Positions 28,121-36,412 of a DNA stretch of 64,000 nucleotides are shown here, one piece after another. This DNA comes from Cyanobacteria bacterium FACHB-63 (GTDB taxonomy: Bacteria > Cyanobacteriota > Cyanobacteriia > Leptolyngbyales > Leptolyngbyaceae): positions 1 to 64,000 of the forward strand of contig JACJNX010000011.1 in the NCBI GenBank assembly GCA_014695255.1, written 5' to 3'. The stretch's first letter is position 1. The number at the start of each line of letters is the position of its first letter. A program made the translations under genes and the position numbers. The notes below the pieces were generated by a model, which ran no database searches, was not told the DNA's origin, and saw only the letters and a list, made by a program, of their open reading frames with translations.

Positions 28121-28508
28121 CTTGATAAAACGTAGATAAAGCGGATCAGCGATCGCATAAATTCTGGTTAATTTTCACCCTTAAAGCTACCGATCTCGAT
28201 TAAAGGTCGGTAGCTTTGATGTTTAAAGCCTCCGCTCGATCGTTCTGCTCTGAAGTTGAAGTGTCCATCTGCCATCATTGCTCAGTGACTTTTGGATAAG
28301 GCTATAGAAAACAGTCTATCCAAAGCAATGTAATGTTCTTCCAACATAAGCGCTTAGTTACTGGTGGATGTGATCTAGAACATTGACTTAGAGACCGATC
28401 GTGTTGCTTCAGTATCTTTGCAGGGAATATTTTTAAATGGCCATCGGAGTAAATTAGCCAGGAACTAATTCACTCTTCAATTTGACAGGTGATAAAAATT
28501 TCATACCG
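28121..28508. other. Intergenic region upstream of the transporter-kinase gene
   Basis: About 390 bp without a gene. It begins with the HdeD-like gene terminator (28183-28217). The rest must contain the promoter of the transporter-kinase gene. No clear operator repeat is visible. Confidence 0.6.
28183..28217 (+). terminator. Rho-independent-like terminator after the HdeD-like gene
   Basis: A perfect 11-bp stem, AAAGCTACCGA (28183-28193) with TCGGTAGCTTT (28207-28217), with a 13-nt loop and a loose T-rich tail. Confidence 0.7.
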
Positions 28509-30989
28509 ATGACTCAATCTTTAATTCACGGTTCCGGCAGAATCGCATCCTCAGAGCAATCGCACTCGCCCTCTCTTTTTCCGAGTTTAAGCCTTGTTGA
28601 AACCTGGGGATTTGGTCTAACCGGGCTCCTCTTGTGGATGGGAGTTGCACCCGCAACCCAAGCCGAGTTAGGTGAACAGGCAATGTGGGTTTGGATTCCC
28701 GGTGCCATCGTTGGTGTAATTATCAACCTGCAAGTGAGAGCATTGGGACAAGTCTTTCCACAAATATCAGGTGGAACACCAAACTATGTCACCCATTTAC
28801 TCAAGAATTACCGCAACCTGACTAGCTATGCTGCGATCGGCTACTTAGTCAGTTGGATCGCCGTCTTGCCTGTTAATGCGATCATCCTGACTGATTTGAT
28901 TGAGACAGTTCTCAAACCGTTGGGGATTGTGTTACCTGCGATCGTTCTGAAAGTCGGATTCACGGTTTTGGCATTTATTGTCGCCTTCAGTGGAAGCCAT
29001 GCACTCGGAACGCTACATCTCATCTTCCTATTGCCAGCAGTAGGCTTCCTGCTCATGTTCTGCCTGCAAGGGAGCCATGCTGTAACACAGTTACCCGTCC
29101 TAGAGAGTGTGCAAGATGGACACTCAGTGTTCTCGATTGAGGGATGGGCAAAATGGTACCTCAATGGAACCTATGCTTTCTACGCTTGCGAAACTGCATC
29201 TGTCTTTGTCGCAGATAGTAAGCGCCCCTTTGGAACTCTACAAAGTTTACTGATTGCAGCCGGACTGATCCCAGTTGTATATATTGGCGGTTCTTGGGTA
29301 CTACTGCATTTATCAACAGGGTTAGAATCAAGCAGTGGTACCTATTCGAGCTTAATAGCAGCAGCACAGGCATTCTGGGGGACTTCTGCTTCGTTCCTAG
29401 TCACGTTTCTCGTCGTGTCCAGTAGCCTTCTGTCTTGTGCAACCGCAGTGGCGATTTGTCCACGGATTCTGTATCAGTTAGCACAAGATGGTTACATTTC
29501 ACCCATTTTTGGCACTACGTCTCGTCAAGGAGTCTTCACTCCTGGTTTGCTCCTGACTCTGTTCCTGAGTCTAGTATGGCTATTTTGGGGAGATGTGCAG
29601 CGAATTGTAATGATTACCTGTGTAGGGTGGATCATCTGCTTTATCGTGCTGCATTGGGGGTTGTGGAAACAACGAGAACAACTAGCAGCGCTATTCCCTA
29701 GACTGTCTTTGGCGTTATGCGGTGTAGAAGTGTTCGTCTTGATCATTGGCGGCTATGGTTGGGGGCTGCAAGACTTATTCATTGGGTTGCTGCTACCGAT
29801 CGCTATTTTGATAGTAGACCGCAAGATGCAGCGAGTGGCTTGGAAGCTTGAGATTCCCCAATGGCTGAGGCTGTACAGCCGCAATCCAGAGCGCCAAGAT
29901 GTGCAAAATTTCATTGCGTTCCAGGTGCTAGTGCTGATTTTGTTTATTTGTGGAGCCACAGTGGTCAGTTGGTCGATCAGCGCTTTAGTTAGCAGAAGTA
30001 CGACAGAACTAAGCATGAGTTTGTTGGTTGTGCTGATTTTGGTTTTGTCATTTATTGGCATCGCGATCGCGTGTTGGACGGTGTTTCCTCAGATTGTGGC
30101 AGTCGATGCAGCCCGCAATCAAGCAGAACAACTATCGCTAGAGCTTCAACACACGCTGAAGGAACTTCAGCAAACTCAACTCCAAATGGTGCAGCAAGAA
30201 AAGCTGTCTAGCTTAGGGCAACTCGTCGCTGGCGTTGCTCATGAAATCAATAATCCAGTCAACTTTATTCACGGTAATCTCGACCATTTACAGGAATATA
30301 CTCAGGATTTGCTGGGCGTTGTGAAGCTTTACGAGCAGCACTACCCAAATCCGGTTCAAGAAATTCAAATAGAAGCAGAGAGAATCGATCTAGAGTATGT
30401 GAAAGAGGATTTTGAAAAAGCGCTTGCCTCAATGAAATTAGGTACTGATCGCATTCGCCAAATTGTCTTGTCACTGCGGAACTTCTCGCGCATGGACGAA
30501 GCCGAATTTAAATCCGTCGATTTGCATGAAGGCATTGAGAGTACCTTAATGATTCTGCAAAGTCGCATTAAAGCAACGCTTAATCGTCCAGCAATTGAGA
30601 TTATGCGAGACTATGCAGCCTTGCCATTAGTGGAGTGCTATCCAGGACAGCTCAACCAGGTGATCATGAATATTCTAGTGAACGCGATCGATGCGCTTGA
30701 CCAGGACAGCACAAGATCTCCTCAAATCAGCATTCGGACTGCTGTGATTAATGAACAATGGGTACAAATTGCGATCGCCGATAACGGTGTTGGGATGCCG
30801 GAAGCGGTCAAGAGCCGAATCTTCGATCCGTTTTTCACGACCAAACCTGTGGGTCAAGGAACAGGTTTAGGAATGTCGATCAGCTACAACATCATTGTCG
30901 AGAAACATTATGGTAAGCTTGACTGCTTTTCAAAGCCAGATCAAGGGACAGAATTTGTGATTCAGGTTCCAGTTCGTCAATCGATCTAA
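28509..30989 (+). CDS. Amino-acid-permease-like sensor histidine kinase (transporter-kinase fusion)
   Basis: An 826-residue protein. The first 450 residues look like an APC-superfamily transporter: twelve or so helices beginning VETWGFGLTGLLLWMG, with QISGGTPNYV and an unwound-helix-like AFYACETASVFVADSKRP. Two more helices follow (about 475-545) and a Gln-rich coiled coil. The kinase core comes next, with acceptor His578 in VAHEINNPVNF, the N-box NILVNAIDALD, DNGVG and the G box GTGLGMSI. By analogy with CbrA, where a sodium-solute-symporter domain is fused to a kinase, it may sense a transported solute or the transport act. The ATG at 28509 is preferred to TTG 28482. It is convergent with the metallo-hydrolase gene, overlapping by 4 bp. 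Confidence 0.85.
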   Translation: MTQSLIHGSGRIASSEQSHSPSLFPSLSLVETWGFGLTGLLLWMGVAPATQAELGEQAMWVWIPGAIVGVIINLQVRALGQVFPQISGGTPNYVTHLLKNYRNLTSYAAIGYLVSWIAVLPVNAIILTDLIETVLKPLGIVLPAIVLKVGFTVLAFIVAFSGSHALGTLHLIFLLPAVGFLLMFCLQGSHAVTQLPVLESVQDGHSVFSIEGWAKWYLNGTYAFYACETASVFVADSKRPFGTLQSLLIAAGLIPVVYIGGSWVLLHLSTGLESSSGTYSSLIAAAQAFWGTSASFLVTFLVVSSSLLSCATAVAICPRILYQLAQDGYISPIFGTTSRQGVFTPGLLLTLFLSLVWLFWGDVQRIVMITCVGWIICFIVLHWGLWKQREQLAALFPRLSLALCGVEVFVLIIGGYGWGLQDLFIGLLLPIAILIVDRKMQRVAWKLEIPQWLRLYSRNPERQDVQNFIAFQVLVLILFICGATVVSWSISALVSRSTTELSMSLLVVLILVLSFIGIAIACWTVFPQIVAVDAARNQAEQLSLELQHTLKELQQTQLQMVQQEKLSSLGQLVAGVAHEINNPVNFIHGNLDHLQEYTQDLLGVVKLYEQHYPNPVQEIQIEAERIDLEYVKEDFEKALASMKLGTDRIRQIVLSLRNFSRMDEAEFKSVDLHEGIESTLMILQSRIKATLNRPAIEIMRDYAALPLVECYPGQLNQVIMNILVNAIDALDQDSTRSPQISIRTAVINEQWVQIAIADNGVGMPEAVKSRIFDPFFTTKPVGQGTGLGMSISYNIIVEKHYGKLDCFSKPDQGTEFVIQVPVRQSI

Positions 30990-31831
30990 TCGACAGGTAG
31001 AATCATGCCTTCTCGTGCAAGTAGGCTATTTGGAAAGACTGATCGCACCTGAGCTTCTACCGAGTCGAGAAAATCATCATTGTGATTGGGGTCATGGTGG
31101 AACATCACCGCTTGTTTCACGCCTGCTGCTTTTACAACTTTCAGGGCTTCTTGCCAGGTAGAATGTCCCCAGCCAATTTTGGGCGATTTTTCGTCGTAGT
31201 ATTCTTCGTCGGTGTAGCAGGCATCGTAGATTAAAACGTCGGCATTCCGGGCAAGATGTACTAGATCAGCGTCAATGCGATCGGGGTAATGCTCAGTATC
31301 CGTTGCGTAGACGACCGTTTTACCTTGATAGGTGACGCGGTAGCCGATCGCAGTATTGGGATGGTTCAGGGGGCCTGTTTCAATCTGAATTCCATCCAGT
31401 TCGATTACGTCTCCAACTGTGACATCCGTAAATTTCAAATCCGACTTCATCACCTGCATCGGTACTGGAAAATTGGGATGGTGCATCTGGTCGCTGAGGC
31501 GTTGCTGCATCGTTGCACCGTTGGGCGCGATCGCGCCATAGATGTGAAAACAGTTGCCGGGAATAAACGCTGGAATGAAGAATGGAAAGCCCTGAATGTG
31601 ATCCCAGTGGGAGTGCGAAAAGAAGAGGTGCGCTTCAACTGGGAGTTGCTGCATCATTGATTTTCCGAGAACGCGCAGTCCAGTTCCGCCATCAAAAACG
31701 AGGCGTTTTCCGCCCACGCGCATCTCGATGCAAGAGGTATTGCCACCATAGCGCACGGTTTCGTTTCCCGGTACAGCAATGCTGCCTCGAACGCCCCAAA
31801 AGTGAATGTGAAAATCAGAAGACTGGGTCAT
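30986..31831 (-). CDS. MBL-fold metallo-hydrolase
   Basis: A 281-residue metallo-beta-lactamase-fold enzyme. The metal motif HSHWDHIQGFPFF (HxHxDH) is followed by GPLNHPNTAIGYR, TDTEHY (bridging Asp) and MFHHDPNH, all as in the family branch related to PqsE-like and phosphodiesterase-type hydrolases. The N-terminal FWGVRGSIAVPG is typical of that branch. Substrate is not predictable. The ATG at 31831 (MTQSSDF) is preferred to TTG 31843. The stop overlaps that of the convergent transporter-kinase gene. Confidence 0.9.
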   Translation of the reverse strand: MTQSSDFHIHFWGVRGSIAVPGNETVRYGGNTSCIEMRVGGKRLVFDGGTGLRVLGKSMMQQLPVEAHLFFSHSHWDHIQGFPFFIPAFIPGNCFHIYGAIAPNGATMQQRLSDQMHHPNFPVPMQVMKSDLKFTDVTVGDVIELDGIQIETGPLNHPNTAIGYRVTYQGKTVVYATDTEHYPDRIDADLVHLARNADVLIYDACYTDEEYYDEKSPKIGWGHSTWQEALKVVKAAGVKQAVMFHHDPNHNDDFLDSVEAQVRSVFPNSLLAREGMILPVD

Positions 31832-32019
31832 CGCTGAATTCAAAGTTGCTTCAAGTGCTTGTCAAAGAAATCCAAATGAAGAAGGCTTCAGGCTGGTATT
31901 GCTCACAAGCAGGGTTTAGTGATGCCGTTCCGAGAAACGGTGGGAGAGGTGCCCTGTGTTTAGGCTACCCATTCGATTCCTGGGGATAGCAGACTGAGAT
32001 GGATTATAAGTGCGGATGC

Positions 32020-32049
32020 AAAAAAAGGCTCAGGAATTTTCCTCAGCCT
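32020..32049 (-). terminator. Terminator of ppa
   Basis: Read on the minus strand, AGGCTGAGGAA pairs with TTCCTGAGCCT (one mismatch) and is followed by seven T residues. It lies 26 bp after the ppa stop. Confidence 0.88.
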
Positions 32050-32075
32050 CTACAGTCGATCGATGGCGACGGAGT

Positions 32076-32585
32076 TTAGTTTGCGGCTTTGATGCACTGC
32101 TCAACGAGGGGCAACACTTTATCTACGTCTTGCCAGCCCAGGATTTCTGTCACTTTCTTCTCTAGATTTTTGTAGGTTCTAAAGAATTCTGCTACTTCGT
32201 CTAATCGATGCTGGGACAGGTCTTTGAGCGATTTGATATTCGCATAGCGGGGATCTTTGTCGGGAACGCAAAGAATTTTTTCATCTCGATCGCCGCCGTC
32301 GATCATTTCGAGCATTCCGATCGGGCGGGCTGCGATCACGCAGCCGGGGAAGGTGGGTTGATCCATGATCACCATGCCATCGAGCGGATCGCCATCGTCG
32401 GCGAGCGTGTTGGGCACGAAGCCGTAATCGAACGGGTACATCACTGAGGCATAGAGGACGCGATCGAGGGCGAAGGCGTTGAGGTCTTTGTCGAATTCGT
32501 ATTTGTTCTTACTGCCTGCGGGAATTTCGATGAGGACGTTGATCAAGCCCGGTTTGGGTTGGGCAGGAATGCGAGATAAATCCAC
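32076..32585 (-). CDS. ppa: Inorganic pyrophosphatase (family I)
   Basis: Cytoplasmic Mg-dependent enzyme that hydrolyses pyrophosphate and so pulls biosynthetic reactions forward. The 169-residue product is the usual bacterial length. It has [26 protein letters not shown] and the signature DGDPLDGMV with the catalytic Asp cluster, then [19 protein letters not shown]. It starts with GTG at 32585 and has its own terminator. ilvA lies 53 bp upstream on the same strand, so the two could share a transcript. Confidence 0.97.
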   Translation of the reverse strand: MDLSRIPAQPKPGLINVLIEIPAGSKNKYEFDKDLNAFALDRVLYASVMYPFDYGFVPNTLADDGDPLDGMVIMDQPTFPGCVIAARPIGMLEMIDGGDRDEKILCVPDKDPRYANIKSLKDLSQHRLDEVAEFFRTYKNLEKKVTEILGWQDVDKVLPLVEQCIKAAN

Positions 32586-32638
32586 GACGGTTCTCCAAGC
32601 TAAACAATTTCACCATTTTGAATTGTAGGGGAGAGCGG

Positions 32639-34186
32639 TTATGCCAAAAAGAGTTTGTAGGCGGGATTTTGGTTTTCGTCCCAGTAGCGGTAGCCGATCG
32701 AGTCAAGAAACGCTTGCCAATCGGTCATTTCACCGGGTGGGACTTGCACACCTAACACAATACGTCCGTAATCGGCTCCGTGATTGCGATAGTGAAATAA
32801 GCTGATGTTCCAATCGGGGCGCATCGAGGTGAGGAATTTGATCAGCGCTCCGGGGCGTTCGGGAAATTCAAATCGATACAGAACTTCGTGTTCGGCGAGG
32901 GGCGATCGTCCGCCAACCATGTGCCGCAGGTGTAATTTGGCGAATTCGTCATCGGTTAGATCGATCGTCTTAAATCCGTTGGCTTCAAAGGTTGAAACCA
33001 TTTGTGCGACATCCGATCGACCAGAGACTTGCATTCCTACAAAGATATGAGCAATGCTCTCATCCGCGATACGGTAGTTGAATTCGGTAATATTCCGCCG
33101 TCCGAGTAGATCGCAGAATTTGCGTAAACTGCCGCGCTCTTCGGGAATCGTGACCGCAAAGATCGCTTCTCGGCGTTCTCCGATTTCGGCGCGTTCTGCC
33201 ACGAATCGGAGGCGATCGAAGTTCATGTTCGCACCGCAGGCAATCCCGATTAGCGTTTGATCCGTAATTTGTTCGCGTTCGACGTAAGCTTTGATCGCTG
33301 CAACGGATAAGGCTCCCGCAGGTTCGAGGATCGATCGCGTGTCTTCAAACACATCCTTGATCGCCGCACAGGTGTCATCGGTATCGACCAGAATCATTTC
33401 GTCTACATACTGCTGGCAGAGCCGAAACGTTTCGACTCCGACTTCTCTCACGGCAACACCATCGGCAAATAACCCGACATTCGGTAATTTGATTCGATGT
33501 CCGGCTTTGAGCGATCGTGTCATCGCATCGGCATCGACTGGCTCGACTCCGATAATTTTCGTTTGGGGTCGGAGTCGTTTGATATAAGCAGCGATGCCGG
33601 AGATCAAACCGCCACCACCGATCGCGACAAATACAGCGTGAATCGGTTGCTGATATTGCCGTAGAATTTCCATACCGATCGTGCCTTGTCCCGCGATTAC
33701 GTCTGGATCATCGAACGGGTGGATAAACGTTAACTCTTTCTCTGCTTCTAGCTGTCGGGCGTGAGCGTAGGCATCATCGTAGGTGTCACCGTGTAGTACG
33801 ACTTCGCCGCCTCGCGATCGGACTGCATCGATTTTGACTTGCGGGGTCGTCACAGGCATCACAATAATCGCCGTTGTTCCCAATCGCTTTGCACCGAGGG
33901 CGACTCCTTGAGCATGATTTCCAGCCGAAGCCGCAATCACCCCTTGAGTGAGGATTTCAGGGGGTAGCTGCGCCATTTTGTTGTAAGCGCCGCGCAATTT
34001 GAACGAGAAGACCGATTGCATGTCCTCGCGTTTGAGTAGCACTCGATTATTCAAACGAGCCGAGAGATTGGGCGCAAATTCGAGGGGGGTTTCCTGAGCC
34101 ACATCGTACACACGGGCATTGAGAATCCGCTCTAGGTAGTCACCAGACATAGGAGTTAACGCTGAGGAAGATTGCTGAATCCTCAT
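32639..34186 (-). CDS. ilvA: Threonine ammonia-lyase, biosynthetic
   Basis: IlvA deaminates threonine to 2-oxobutanoate, the first committed step to isoleucine. The 515-residue protein is the long, allosteric form. Its catalytic domain has the PLP Lys63 in SFKLRGAYN, then ASAGNHAQGVA and the glycine loop GGGGLISG. Two ACT-like regulatory modules follow (from about 335: IFAVTIPEERGSLRKF and YRFEFPERPGALIKF), which normally bind isoleucine or valine. Start and length match the family. Confidence 0.96.
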   Translation of the reverse strand: MRIQQSSSALTPMSGDYLERILNARVYDVAQETPLEFAPNLSARLNNRVLLKREDMQSVFSFKLRGAYNKMAQLPPEILTQGVIAASAGNHAQGVALGAKRLGTTAIIVMPVTTPQVKIDAVRSRGGEVVLHGDTYDDAYAHARQLEAEKELTFIHPFDDPDVIAGQGTIGMEILRQYQQPIHAVFVAIGGGGLISGIAAYIKRLRPQTKIIGVEPVDADAMTRSLKAGHRIKLPNVGLFADGVAVREVGVETFRLCQQYVDEMILVDTDDTCAAIKDVFEDTRSILEPAGALSVAAIKAYVEREQITDQTLIGIACGANMNFDRLRFVAERAEIGERREAIFAVTIPEERGSLRKFCDLLGRRNITEFNYRIADESIAHIFVGMQVSGRSDVAQMVSTFEANGFKTIDLTDDEFAKLHLRHMVGGRSPLAEHEVLYRFEFPERPGALIKFLTSMRPDWNISLFHYRNHGADYGRIVLGVQVPPGEMTDWQAFLDSIGYRYWDENQNPAYKLFLA

Positions 34187-34214
34187 TGTACGGGGTGAGG
34201 GGCATCGGCAAGCC

Positions 34215-34859
34215 TCAGTCGGGAATTTGATCGGGATCGATTCCGATAGAGCTCAAATATTCCGCCAGTCGATCGGCGCGTTGGCGTTCTTGATCGACAA
34301 GTTGTCTGAGTTCGACGGGGCTGAGAAAGCGATCGCCATCTGGTCGATAAATCACAAAATCTTGGGATGTTAATTCAAACCGAATCCCTAAACGGGGACT
34401 AATGCAGCCATTAATTTGTTGAATTTCGCTTAGAGCCGAGCCTCGACGAATCCAGCCTGTTAAGTGGTTACGATCGGGATTATAGTAATATTCTTCGACT
34501 CCGTAGGTTTGATAGAACTCAAACTTTCTCGACATCTCCTCACTTGTATTGCTAGGTGAAAGAATCTCAAACATCACTTGAATCGGGATGTTGTCTTCTT
34601 CTCATTGTTTGTATGATCCTCGCCTTCCTTTTGGTCGCCCAAAGGCAACGAGAACATCAAGAGCCACAGCGCGAATTAATTGGGATCTGACCGGATACCA
34701 GAGCAAATCACCCGCAACAAAAACGTTTGGATCGTCTGCAAATAGGATTTCGAGGTTTTCCTTGATGAGTACGAGCCAGTTAAATTGCTCGGTGTTATCT
34801 GCCAGCCGTTGTCCGTCACTGTTCAGGAAATATAAATCGATCGAGGAATACGAAGTCAT
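34215..34859 (-). pseudogene. Uma2 endonuclease gene interrupted by one in-frame stop
   Basis: Two same-frame segments form one Uma2 protein of about 214 residues. The N-terminal part (34602-34859) ends FGRPKGRRGSYKQ-stop. The C-terminal part resumes EEDNIPIQVMFEILSPSNT after the stop. Uma2 proteins normally read GSYxQW at this point, so the TGA at 34602-34604 is best explained as TGG to TGA. Reinitiation at GTG or ATG near 34577 could give a 120-residue fragment without the first half of the active site. The C-terminal region has a coiled-coil tail (RQLVDQERQRADRLAEYL). Confidence 0.85.
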
Positions 34860-34918
34860 AGCAGCGACTCGACAACGGGGATATTCTAGATTGTAGTTGA
34901 TCGTTGTTTTTGGGTTTT

Positions 34919-35806
34919 ATGAGCAATCAGCGCATCTACTTACCGTTTGCACAGGGCGATCGAACATTGAGTCTAGGATTGCAGCCGCTTAGGGTAGAGG
35001 ACTGGATCGAGATTGATGATCAGTTTGTGCCTTACTTGCAACGTAAGACAGAACTATTAGAAACGAACTATGCAGAAGTGTTTGCAAGTTTGCCAGAAAC
35101 ACAGTCGGCGCAACAGGAAGTTTTGCATTTATTGATTGATCATCTATTGCGCTACTTTCCAGAACAATACGATCGCACCTCAGCAACAATCACGGTTAAA
35201 GCAACAGAGCAAACTTGGAACATTGCTGATTTTAGTCAGCCTTTAGATCTTGCGGGGCGATTAGTTCAGGAGGATTTTTGTTTGATGCAGCCAAGCGATC
35301 GAGGTTACAGTCTTGCAGCAGCATCGCTATGCTTTCCGTTGCGGTGGAGATTGTTAGAAAAGATTGGCAAACCTATGATGCAGATTCATGATCCGGTTCC
35401 GAACTATGGAGAGCAACTAGGGAACCCGGTCGATCGATTGTTCGATCGATTAACAGTCGATCGTCCTGTGTTTCGGGTAAATTGGAGCATTGTTGAGACT
35501 CCAGAGTTGTATCTAGGTCATCAAAGCCATTCTAATATTGCACCTTCGGAACTATCAGTGGACGATCTTTGGGTTCGAGTTGAGCGTCAAACATTGCGAC
35601 GATTAGAACAATCACGCTGGATATTGTTCACAATTCGGACTTACCGCTATCCACTCACTATCTTGAAAGAGCAGCGTGATTTGGCGATCGATCTGCGGTC
35701 GATCGTGCAACAACTTTCACCGGAAATGCAGATCTACAAGAACTTGCTACCAATTCGAGAAACATTACTGTCTTTTCTAGAAGCAGCGATCGCTCCGATT
35801 GTTTGA
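34919..35806 (+). CDS. Heme-dependent oxidative N-demethylase family protein (DUF3445)
   Basis: A 295-residue protein of the DUF3445/HDOD type; characterised members use heme to N-demethylate amines. Family blocks are visible: YLPFAQGDRTLSLGLQPL near the N-terminus, CFPLRWRLLEKIGKPMMQIHDPVPNY in the middle, and the C-terminal WVRVERQTLRRLEQSRWILFTIRTY. The ATG at 34919 (MSNQRIYLPF) is preferred to TTG 34904. It stands alone, divergent from the Uma2 pseudogene. Substrate is unknown. Confidence 0.82.
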   Translation: MSNQRIYLPFAQGDRTLSLGLQPLRVEDWIEIDDQFVPYLQRKTELLETNYAEVFASLPETQSAQQEVLHLLIDHLLRYFPEQYDRTSATITVKATEQTWNIADFSQPLDLAGRLVQEDFCLMQPSDRGYSLAAASLCFPLRWRLLEKIGKPMMQIHDPVPNYGEQLGNPVDRLFDRLTVDRPVFRVNWSIVETPELYLGHQSHSNIAPSELSVDDLWVRVERQTLRRLEQSRWILFTIRTYRYPLTILKEQRDLAIDLRSIVQQLSPEMQIYKNLLPIRETLLSFLEAAIAPIV

Positions 35807-36034
35807 GCGATTTGCTGCACAGATATTGCTTAACTTGAGAGGCTAATCGATTTTGAAAGTTGAGTCAAGCAGTTCGTCAAGGAATACAAATGTCAGTTTG
35901 GGGAACCCTGAGGAGCGATCGCATCAACTGGCGCAAAGCTGTACAGCCTTAAAGCGCGAACTAAAGAAATTTGGCAGAAGCAGTGGGGTATCTACTTCTG
36001 CCAAATCATCAGTGAAAAATTGATCAAACTGATA

Positions 36035-36409
36035 CTACTTTACCGATCGCGCTAACAACATCTCAATTTTGCTCAGTAGGCGCGGTAGGTCAATGGGTTT
36101 AATGTCGTACTCATCGCATCCGGCTGCAAGGCATTTTTCGCGATCGTCTGCCATTGCGTGTGCAGTAAGCGCAATCACCGGAATTTGCTGAGTTTCGGGG
36201 ATTGCTCTGAGTTGTTTAGTAGCTTCCCAACCGTCGAGAAGCGGTAAGCTCATATCCATCAGAATAATGTCCGGCAAGTATGTTTTTGCTTGAGCAATGG
36301 CTTCAACGCCGTTGATTGCGATTGCAAGCTCAAAGCCTCGTCGTAACAATCTGCGCGATAGCATCTCGCGATTCACTTCGTTATCTTCTACCAGCAAAAT
36401 CTTTGTCAT
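36035..36409 (-). CDS. Receiver-domain response regulator paired with a hybrid kinase
   Basis: A 124-residue CheY-like protein. It has ILLVEDNEVNREML (acidic pair), IILMDMSLPLLDG (phospho-acceptor Asp), IALTAHAM (Thr switch) and DIKPIDL (Lys). No output domain is present. It begins 3 bp after the stop of the 983-residue hybrid kinase on the same strand, so it is almost certainly co-transcribed and likely receives phosphate from it or from its attached receivers. Confidence 0.93.
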   Translation of the reverse strand: MTKILLVEDNEVNREMLSRRLLRRGFELAIAINGVEAIAQAKTYLPDIILMDMSLPLLDGWEATKQLRAIPETQQIPVIALTAHAMADDREKCLAAGCDEYDIKPIDLPRLLSKIEMLLARSVK

Positions 36410-36412
36410 AGT

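Noticed and set aside
34588-34896. Plus-strand open frame of 102 codons
   Set aside because: It is the antisense of the Uma2 pseudogene, whose minus-strand reading gives clear family motifs.
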